From the NCBI GenBank assembly GCA_015494815.1, contig WGAK01000292.1, positions 1 to 8,901 of the forward strand: a stretch of 8,901 nt of DNA. The letters are read 5' to 3'. Every line of letters begins with the position of its first letter. Within the stretch, counting starts at the first letter, position 1. The notes beneath the pieces are model-generated. The model was not told the DNA's origin and made no database searches. It was given only the letters and a program-made list of their open reading frames with translations. The position numbers were made by a program, and so were the translations under genes. Below, one piece after another: positions 1 to 5,274 of the stretch. The stretch comes from Anaerolineales bacterium. Its GTDB lineage: Bacteria > Chloroflexota > Anaerolineae > Anaerolineales > DRMV01.

Positions 1-785
<785 letters not shown>

Positions 786-790
786 GCCGG

Positions 791-796
791 CCTCCC
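791..796 (-). promoter_or_regulatory. Ribosome-binding site of glyQ
   Basis: The minus strand reads GGGAGG here, five bases before the ATG at 785. This fixes the start of the glycyl-tRNA synthetase alpha subunit. Confidence 0.8.
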
Positions 797-839
797 GCGC
801 AAAAAAGAGTGGCGCGACCCACCGCGGTGCGCGTGGGGA

Positions 840-845
840 ATTATA
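840..845 (-). promoter_or_regulatory. -10 box of the glyQ promoter
   Basis: The minus strand reads a perfect TATAAT, standing out from very GC-rich flanks and about 55 bases upstream of the glyQ start. At the expected 17-base spacing the -35 position (863-868) reads GCACCC, a poor match to TTGACA. No extended -10 TG is present. Either an activator helps or the -35 is weak. Predicted start is near 833. Confidence 0.6.
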
Positions 846-890
846 CCCCGGTTGGCGGGCGGGGGTGCGTCGCGTCCGCGCGGCCGGCCG

Positions 891-955
891 CCAACCACTA
901 TCCACCAACCACCATCTTCCATCCACCACCCACCATCCACATCCACCATCCCCCC
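891..955 (-). repeat. Degenerate heptamer array 1 (nine units) with flanking G-tract
   Basis: Read on the minus strand from 955, a run of six G leads into nine tandem units of the pattern GGATGGT. In order they are GGATGGT, GGATGT (six bases), GGATGGT, GGGTGGT, GGATGGA, AGATGGT, GGTTGGT, GGATAGT and GGTTGG. The array lies between the divergent glyQ and rpsT promoters and ends eight bases from the rpsT -35 box. It resembles in style the short tandemly repeated heptamers (STRR) known from cyanobacteria. No coding potential is supported. Confidence 0.8.
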
Positions 956-963
956 TCTGAGCC

Positions 964-992
964 TGGACAAAGCCCCGGCCTTGGGGTAGAAT
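964..992 (+). promoter_or_regulatory. Sigma70-type promoter of rpsT
   Basis: TGGACA at 964-969 (5 of 6 to TTGACA), a 17-base spacer, and TAGAAT at 987-992 (5 of 6 to TATAAT). Predicted start near 999 gives a leader of about 84 bases. The -35 hexamer is identical to that proposed for the TPR gene promoter at 8473-8478. Confidence 0.75.
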
Positions 993-999
993 AGCGCCC

Positions 1000-1082
1000 G
1001 CCTGGGCCGGCGCGCCCCAGGCAACCGTTGTTGGCGCGCGCCCTGCATGGAACCTCCCCACAAACGGGACAGGAGGCGAACC
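1000..1082 (+). promoter_or_regulatory. Structured 5' leader of rpsT
   Basis: The leader starts with a perfect 7-bp stem, GCCTGGG at 1000-1006 with CCCAGGC at 1016-1022, at the predicted transcript 5' end. Further on, CCTCC at 1053-1057 is complementary to the GGAGG of the ribosome-binding site at 1072-1076, so a hairpin with a 14-base loop could hide the site. E. coli S20 is known to control its own translation. Whether this leader does so is inference from complementarity only. Confidence 0.4.
1071..1076 (+). promoter_or_regulatory. Ribosome-binding site of rpsT (fixes a TTG start)
   Basis: AGGAGG lies six bases before the TTG at 1083. An in-frame ATG at 1047 would place this site inside the coding region and add twelve residues absent from the family, so TTG is chosen. 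Confidence 0.85.
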
Positions 1083-1373
1083 TTGCCCAACACACGTTCT
1101 GCCAAGAAGCGCTTACGCCAAAACGAAAAGCGCCGGTTGCGCAACCGCTGGTTCCGCGGCCGGGCCAAGACTTTCATCAAGAAGAGCCGCCAGGCCATCG
1201 AGCGGGGCGATGTCGAGCAGGCCCGCTACTTCGCCCAACTGGCCGTCAAGGCCCTGGACAAGGCCGCGGCCAAGGGCATCGTGCACCCCAACAACGCGGC
1301 GCGGCGCAAGAGCCGGCTGCTCAAGCACCTGCGTCGTCTCGAAAGCCAGCAGGCTGCTTCGTCCGCGGCCTGA
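1083..1373 (+). CDS. rpsT: 30S ribosomal protein S20
   Basis: Small-subunit ribosomal protein that binds 16S rRNA and aids assembly of the 30S particle. The 96-residue product, starting MPNTRSAKKRLRQNEKRRLR, has the family's usual length, its very basic N-terminal helix, the KTFIKKSRQAIERGD segment, and the KAAAKGIVHPNNAARRKSRL segment typical of S20. The tail SQQAASSAA is a variable end. Initiation at TTG is unusual among the genes here but is supported by AGGAGG at optimal spacing and by family alignment (M-P-N-x-x-S-A-K-K). It has its own promoter upstream and a strong terminator 25 bases after the stop, so it is mainly monocistronic. argS follows on the same strand. Confidence 0.97.
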   Translation: MPNTRSAKKRLRQNEKRRLRNRWFRGRAKTFIKKSRQAIERGDVEQARYFAQLAVKALDKAAAKGIVHPNNAARRKSRLLKHLRRLESQQAASSAA

Positions 1374-1397
1374 CCCGTCGCGCCAAGTCGGTGTCAG

Positions 1398-1428
1398 ACG
1401 GGAACTCGCAGGCCGGGTTCCCGTTTTT
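1398..1428 (+). terminator. Rho-independent terminator after rpsT
   Basis: ACGGGAAC at 1398-1405 pairs perfectly over 8 bp with GTTCCCGT at 1417-1424 across an 11-base loop, followed by a T-run at 1424-1428. It separates rpsT from argS, so argS expression needs read-through or a promoter I could not identify. Confidence 0.85.
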
Positions 1429-1447
1429 GTTGTTTCCCCGCGCCCCT

Positions 1448-1454
1448 GGGAGGG
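1448..1454 (+). promoter_or_regulatory. Ribosome-binding site of argS (decides between two ATGs)
   Basis: GGGAGGG directly abuts an in-frame ATG at 1455, leaving no spacer, but sits six bases before the next in-frame ATG at 1461. The second ATG is therefore the more likely start. Confidence 0.7.
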
Positions 1455-1460
1455 ATGCTC

Positions 1461-3299
1461 ATGCTGGACGATGTCCAACGCCAGGTTCTGGAGCGCATCC
1501 GCGCCTACCTGACGGCCCACGCCATCCCCGAGCCGCGGGAGTGGCGCTTCGTGCCGGTGCCCGCGGAGGGCACGTGGGGCTTTGGCCTGCCGCTCTTCCC
1601 CGCGGCCGCGGCCGAGGTGCGGGCCAAAGGCCTGCGCGTGCCCGTGCCGCAGCGCGCCCAAGAACTGGCCGCCGCGCTGGCCGACGAGGTGGCCGCGCTG
1701 CCGGGCATTGTGCGGGCCGAAGCCGTGCGCGGCTACCTCAATGTGTATGTGGACGCCCACGCCTACGGCCGGCGGGTGGTGGACACGGTCCTGGAGCAAG
1801 CCGCGGCCTTCGGCCGGGCCCCGCGGCGGGGCCAGCGGGTGATGGTGGAGTTCTCCCAGCCCAACACCCACAAGGCCTTTCATGTGGGGCACCTGCGCAA
1901 TGTCATCCTGGGCGAGGCCGTGTGCCGCATTCTGGACGCGGCCGGGTACGATGTGGTGCGGGCCAATTACTTAGGCGACATCGGCTGGCATGTCATCAAG
2001 TGGCTGTGGAATTACCTGACCTATCACCCGGGGGAAGAGCCTCCGGCCGAGGACAAAACCGTCTGGATTAGCCAACTCTACATCGAGGCCAACCAGCGCC
2101 TCAAGGCCCATCCCGAACTGGAGCCCCAGGTGCGGGCCCTGTTCCAGCGCTGGGAGGCGCAAGACCCCGAACTGGTGGCCCTGTGGCAGAAGACCCGGCA
2201 ATGGTCCATCGAGGGCTTCGAAGAAATCTACCGGCTGCTGGATGTGCACTTCGACCGGGTGTACTTCGAGAGCGAGATGGAAGCGCCGGGCAAGGCGCTG
2301 GTGGAAGACCTCATCCGGCGGGGGCTGGCCCGCGACCTGCGGCCCGAAGGGCCCGTCATCGTGCCCCTGGACGAATTGCTGGGCCTGGACAAGCCCACCT
2401 ATCGCACCTATGTGGTGCTGCGCTCCGACGGCACCAGCCTGTACGCGACCAAAGACCTGCCCCTGGCCATCCAGAAATTCCGGGAATACCCCGACCTGGT
2501 CCGCAGCATCTATGTCATTGATGTGCGCCAGTCGCTTTACATGAAGCAGATTTTCAAGACCTTGGCCTTGATGGGCTTCGAGTGGGCCGACCGGCTGTAT
2601 CACCTGGCCTACGAACTGGTGCTGTTGCCCGCCAACCTGGTGCGCGAAGTGGACGAGGTGGACATGGAGGACACGGCCCCGGCCGACGACCGCCCCAAGG
2701 CCAAGGCCGCCAGTTCCCGCGAAGGCGCGGTGCTGCTGGACCAGTTGTTCCACGAAGCGCGACGCCGGGCCCGGGCCATTGTGGACGAGAAGAACCCGGC
2801 CCTGCCCCCCGCGGTGCGGGACCAGGTGGCCTGGCAGGTGGCCCTGGGCGCGCTCAAATACAACATGCTGGCCCGCGAAAACACCCGTTTCTTCACCTTC
2901 ACCTGGGACCAGGCGCTGGATTTCAACGGCAACGCCGCGCCGTCCATCCAGTATGCCCATGTGCGCTGTGCCAGCCTGCTGCGCAAGGCCGGGGGCACGC
3001 TGCCCGACGCGGTCACGCCCACCCACAACCTGCACCCCGCGGAAATCGCACTGATTTCGCGCCTGGCTGCGGTGCCCGACGCGGTGCTGCGGGCGGCCGC
3101 GGAATACAAGCCGCTGCACATCACCAACGCGGCCTTTGGGCTGGCCCAGGCCTTCAACGACTTCTACGACCGCTGCCCGGTGCTGAACGCGGCAGACGCG
3201 ACCACCCGCGCGTTTCGGCTGCGCCTGGTGGCTGCGACCAAACAAGCCCTGGCCAACCTGCTGCACCTGCTGGGCATCGAAGCGCCTGAAGTGATGTGA
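1461..3299 (+). CDS. argS: Arginyl-tRNA synthetase
   Basis: Class I synthetase that charges tRNA-Arg with arginine, using ATP and requiring bound tRNA for activation. The 612-residue product shows an N-terminal tRNA-binding domain (about 1-100), then VEFSQPNTHKAFHVGHLRN at 129-147 with the HIGH signature as HVGH (141-144), the GDIGWH segment near 172-177, SDGTSLYATKDLPLA at 322-336, and YVIDVRQ at 351-357. A C-terminal anticodon-binding domain contains QYAHVRCASLLRKAG (497-511) and the conserved end LLGIEAPEVM. Length is slightly above the family norm. The odd part is the KMSKS region: after LVLLP (386-390) comes an acidic stretch of about 27 residues before SSREG (418-422), with Ala-Ala where Lys-Met would be. 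Lys138, just before HVGH, may compensate, as proposed for ArgRS enzymes lacking the KMSKS lysine. No clear promoter lies between it and the rpsT terminator. Confidence 0.97.
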   Translation: MLDDVQRQVLERIRAYLTAHAIPEPREWRFVPVPAEGTWGFGLPLFPAAAAEVRAKGLRVPVPQRAQELAAALADEVAALPGIVRAEAVRGYLNVYVDAHAYGRRVVDTVLEQAAAFGRAPRRGQRVMVEFSQPNTHKAFHVGHLRNVILGEAVCRILDAAGYDVVRANYLGDIGWHVIKWLWNYLTYHPGEEPPAEDKTVWISQLYIEANQRLKAHPELEPQVRALFQRWEAQDPELVALWQKTRQWSIEGFEEIYRLLDVHFDRVYFESEMEAPGKALVEDLIRRGLARDLRPEGPVIVPLDELLGLDKPTYRTYVVLRSDGTSLYATKDLPLAIQKFREYPDLVRSIYVIDVRQSLYMKQIFKTLALMGFEWADRLYHLAYELVLLPANLVREVDEVDMEDTAPADDRPKAKAASSREGAVLLDQLFHEARRRARAIVDEKNPALPPAVRDQVAWQVALGALKYNMLARENTRFFTFTWDQALDFNGNAAPSIQYAHVRCASLLRKAGGTLPDAVTPTHNLHPAEIALISRLAAVPDAVLRAAAEYKPLHITNAAFGLAQAFNDFYDRCPVLNAADATTRAFRLRLVAATKQALANLLHLLGIEAPEVM

Positions 3300-3368
3300 G
3301 GGGGGGGAAGTTGGGGTTGGAAGTTAGAAGTTAGAGGTTAGAGGTTGGAGGTTAGAGGTTGGGGGTTG
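3300..3368 (+). repeat. Degenerate heptamer array 2 (nine units) with flanking G-tract
   Basis: Starting one base after the argS stop, eight G (3300-3307) lead into nine tandem units of the pattern GRRGTTR. The GTT cores begin at 3310, 3316, 3323, 3330, 3337, 3344, 3351, 3358 and 3365, so the first interval is six bases and all others seven. The most common unit is GAGGTTA/G. Orientation relative to the G-tract and the position of the short second unit match array 1 at 891-955, although the unit sequence differs. No gene is visible here. Confidence 0.85.
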
Positions 3369-3385
3369 GGTAGCGATAATGGGAT

Positions 3386-3420
3386 AAGCGCCGCGCGTGG
3401 ATGCGCGGCGCTTTCGGTTT
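3386..3420 (+). terminator. Terminator between convergent argS and amrS
   Basis: AAGCGCCGCGC (3386-3396) and GCGCGGCGCTT (3403-3413) form a perfect 11-bp stem with a six-base loop, followed on the plus strand by an interrupted T-rich tail (CTTTCGGTTT). It serves argS best. On the minus strand the tail is weaker, so it may be only partly bidirectional for amrS. Apart from this and the heptamer array, 3300-3448 shows nothing. Confidence 0.75.
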
Positions 3421-3448
3421 CGCAAGCCATGCCCGCGTGCCGCGGCGG

Positions 3449-4591
3449 CTACCACACGCCACGCGGCACGCCCGGCCCGCCCAGGCGCACCTGCTCGGGT
3501 TTGTCCGGCCACAGCCCGGGGATGCGCGCGCCGCATTTGGGGCAGGTGCCCTCGGCCGTAAGGTGATATTCCTGCACCACATACCCCCAACGCTTGATGA
3601 GCAACTCGCCGCAATGCGGGCACCAGGTGTGCTCGAAGGGACCCACCCGGCCCGGCAGGTTCCCCGCGTACACGAAGTGCAGCCCCTCTTCTTTGCCGAT
3701 TTCCGCGGCCCGCACCAGTTGCTGCACCGTGGTGGGCGGCGGGTCCTGCATTTTGTAGTCGGGGTGAAAGGCCGTCACATGCCAGGGGATGTCCTTGGAC
3801 ACCGACACCAGGAACCGGGCCGCGGCGCGCAACTCGGCTTCGCTGTCATTCCAGCCGGGCACGATGAGGGTGACCACCTCGACCCAAAAGCCCATCTCAT
3901 GGGCCAGGCGAATGGTATCCAACACCCGCTGGAGCACGCCGCCCAGTTGGCGGTATTGTTTGTCTTGCATGGTCTTGAGGTCTACTTTGTACGCGTCGGT
4001 GTAAGGCCGAATGTATTCCAGCACCTCGCGGGTCGCGTTGCCGTTGGACACATACCCGGTCACCAGGTCGCGGGCTTTGGCCCGGCGAAAGATGGCTACG
4101 GCCCACTCGCTGGTGATGAGCGGCTCGTTGTAGGACGACACCACGGCCCGCGCGCCCTCTCGTTCGGCCAGACGCAGCAAATCCTCCGGCTGCACCCGAT
4201 GCAAGAAGCGCAGCGCGGCATCGCTGGCCGGGTCGCGCAAGGCCTGGGAAGTGAGCCAGTTCTGGCAATAGGGGCAGTGATAGTCACAGCCCAACATGCC
4301 AAAAGTGAGCGCGTCGTGGCCGGGCCACACATGGTAGAACGGCTTCTTCTCGATAGGGTCCACTTGCAGCGCGGCCACATAGCCCCAGGGCACATACAGC
4401 GTACCGTCGCGGTTGAAGCGCACCTGGCAAATGCCCCGCTTCCCCGGCCGGATGAGGCAACGGTGCCCACACGCGTAGCAACGCACCTTGCCGTCCTCCA
4501 GGCGTTCATACAACTCGCCCGGCCGGGTGAGGCGGTCCAGCACCTCGCCCAACGAGGTGCCCGAGCGCGGGGGGTGTACCGTCGTCGTCAT
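3449..4591 (-). CDS. amrS: AmmeMemoRadiSam-family radical SAM enzyme
   Basis: Radical S-adenosylmethionine enzyme related to pyruvate formate-lyase activating enzymes, from the conserved but incompletely understood AmmeMemoRadiSam set (radical SAM, Memo and AMMECR1 proteins). Its substrate is not settled. The 380-residue product has an N-terminal Cys cluster (C38, C41, C45, C55, in CYACGHRC), the radical SAM motif CDYHCPYC (C102, C106, C109) that binds the 4Fe-4S cluster, YNEP at 154-157, YVSNGN near 180-185, KVDLK at 202-206, HVTAFHPDY at 271-279, and a C-terminal zinc-ribbon-like pair WCPHCGEL (C324, C327) and CPKCG (C350, C353). Three in-frame ATGs exist near the 5' end. I chose 4591 because GGGGAGG lies six bases upstream of it, whereas the ATG at 4597 abuts that site and the one at 4612 precedes it. 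No Memo or AMMECR1 gene is visible in the window. It has its own promoter. Confidence 0.93.
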   Translation of the reverse strand: MTTTVHPPRSGTSLGEVLDRLTRPGELYERLEDGKVRCYACGHRCLIRPGKRGICQVRFNRDGTLYVPWGYVAALQVDPIEKKPFYHVWPGHDALTFGMLGCDYHCPYCQNWLTSQALRDPASDAALRFLHRVQPEDLLRLAEREGARAVVSSYNEPLITSEWAVAIFRRAKARDLVTGYVSNGNATREVLEYIRPYTDAYKVDLKTMQDKQYRQLGGVLQRVLDTIRLAHEMGFWVEVVTLIVPGWNDSEAELRAAARFLVSVSKDIPWHVTAFHPDYKMQDPPPTTVQQLVRAAEIGKEEGLHFVYAGNLPGRVGPFEHTWCPHCGELLIKRWGYVVQEYHLTAEGTCPKCGARIPGLWPDKPEQVRLGGPGVPRGVW

Positions 4592-4597
4592 GTTCAT

Positions 4598-4604
4598 CCT
4601 CCCC
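4598..4604 (-). promoter_or_regulatory. Ribosome-binding site of amrS (decides the start)
   Basis: The minus strand reads GGGGAGG, immediately before an in-frame ATG at 4597 and six bases before the ATG at 4591. Spacing favours 4591. The same arrangement is seen at argS. Confidence 0.7.
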
Positions 4605-4641
4605 GAAATCATGGCTGCGGCCGTCCAGAGGTCTCGTTTTT

Positions 4642-4671
4642 AGTATACGGCTTTTGCCGGGCCCATTGCAA
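4642..4671 (-). promoter_or_regulatory. Sigma70-type promoter of amrS
   Basis: On the minus strand, TTGCAA (4671-4666) and TATACT (4647-4642) are separated by 18 bases. The -10 matches 5 of 6 and the -35 4 of 6 of the consensus. The predicted start near 4635 gives a leader of about 44 bases. It follows directly after the ndk terminator, so amrS is an independent unit. Confidence 0.7.
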
Positions 4672-4680
4672 GCCGCGCTT

Positions 4681-4716
4681 TAAACGAAACAGCCCCCGCG
4701 GGCACACCCACGAGGG
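4681..4716 (-). terminator. Terminator of ndk
   Basis: On the minus strand, CCCTCGTGGG (4716-4707) pairs over 10 bp, including two G-U pairs, with CCCGCGGGGG (4702-4693) across a TGTG loop. A T-rich tail CTGTTTCGTTT follows. It lies 28 bases after the ndk stop and just before the amrS -35 box. Confidence 0.75.
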
Positions 4717-4743
4717 CCGGGCCGGGTCGGCCGACTTCGGGTT

Positions 4744-5199
4744 TCAGGCTTCCTCGAAAATCCAACGGTCCAGGTCGCGCTGCCAGGTCACCAATTCGTC
4801 AGGCCGGAACCACAGGTCAATCTCAAACGCCGCGGTCTCCGGACCATCCGAGGCGTGGGTCAGGTTGCGGCCGATTTCCAGGCCGAAGTCATGCCGAATG
4901 GTGCCCGGCGCGGCTTCGGTAGGACGGGTGGCGCCCATGGTCTGCCGCACCGCGGCGATGGCCTGGGGACCTTCCCACACCATCGCCATCACGGGCCCCG
5001 AGGTGATGTAGGCGATGAGCCCTTCGTAAAAGGGCTTGCCCCGATGCACCGCGTAGTGGCGCTCGGCCAACTCACGCGGCACCTGCATGAACTTGGCCGC
5101 AACCAGCCGCAAGCCCCGGTTCTCCAGCCGCCGGATGACCTCGCCAATCAGGCCGCGTTGCACCCCGTCGGGTTTGACCATAACGAATGTGCGTTCCAT
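4744..5199 (-). CDS. ndk: Nucleoside diphosphate kinase
   Basis: Transfers the terminal phosphate from ATP to other nucleoside diphosphates through a phosphohistidine, keeping NTP and dNTP pools balanced. The 151-residue product starts MERTFVMVKPDGVQRGLIGE, with Lys9 in KPDG for nucleotide phosphate contact. The catalytic His115 sits in RNLTHASDGPETAAFEI, and MGATRPTEAAPGTIRHDFG is the usual preceding loop. The commonest version of the active-site motif is HGSD; here it is HASD, a tolerated variant. Length is normal for the family. An ATG at 5211 in the same frame was rejected because the GGAGG at 5209-5205 overlaps it and lies at ideal spacing before 5199. The gene follows the terminator of the TPR gene by only a few bases, and a candidate promoter lies within that terminator region. 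Confidence 0.97.
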   Translation of the reverse strand: MERTFVMVKPDGVQRGLIGEVIRRLENRGLRLVAAKFMQVPRELAERHYAVHRGKPFYEGLIAYITSGPVMAMVWEGPQAIAAVRQTMGATRPTEAAPGTIRHDFGLEIGRNLTHASDGPETAAFEIDLWFRPDELVTWQRDLDRWIFEEA

Positions 5200-5202
5200 T
5201 TG

Positions 5203-5209
5203 CTCCTCC
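5203..5209 (-). promoter_or_regulatory. Ribosome-binding site of ndk
   Basis: The minus strand reads GGAGGAG, with the GGAGG core five bases before the ATG at 5199. It overlaps the ATG at 5211, which argues against that earlier codon as the start. Confidence 0.8.
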
Positions 5210-5211
5210 AT

Positions 5212-5247
5212 AAAAAAGCATCAAGGGCCCTCGAGGGGCCCCTTGAT
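5212..5247 (-). terminator. Rho-independent terminator of the TPR gene
   Basis: On the minus strand, ATCAAGGG (5247-5240) pairs perfectly with CCCTTGAT (5227-5220). A bulged G follows, then CCC/GGG pairs around a short CTCGA loop, and six T (5217-5212) follow the stem after GC. It begins 15 bases after the TPR gene stop and ends against the ndk ribosome-binding site. Confidence 0.85.
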
Positions 5248-5274
5248 TGTACTCGCATCGGCCTATCGGAGCAA
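5246..5274 (-). promoter_or_regulatory. Candidate ndk promoter overlapping the TPR gene stop and its terminator
   Basis: On the minus strand, TTGCTC (5274-5269) and TACAAT (5251-5246) are 17 bases apart. The -10 matches 5 of 6; the -35 is weak (TTG only). The predicted start near 5239 falls inside the terminator hairpin, so a transcript from here would lack the outer left arm of the stem and escape termination. Confidence 0.45.

Noticed and set aside
786..860. T-box riboswitch upstream of glyQ.
   Set aside because: The leader between the TATAAT and the start is only about 50 bases, and I see no T-box sequence or terminator/antiterminator pair.
891..955. The heptamer array considered as a CRISPR array.
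   Set aside because: Units are seven bases, directly abutting, with no spacers. CRISPR repeats are about 24-40 bases and separated by unique spacers.
1971..3266. A 431-residue open frame on the minus strand inside argS.
   Set aside because: It lies wholly antisense to a complete arginyl-tRNA synthetase. A GC-rich sequence explains the lack of stops.
3401..5011. A 536-residue open frame on the plus strand across amrS and ndk.
   Set aside because: It is antisense to two clearly recognised enzymes, crosses their promoter and terminator, and its product shows no family features.
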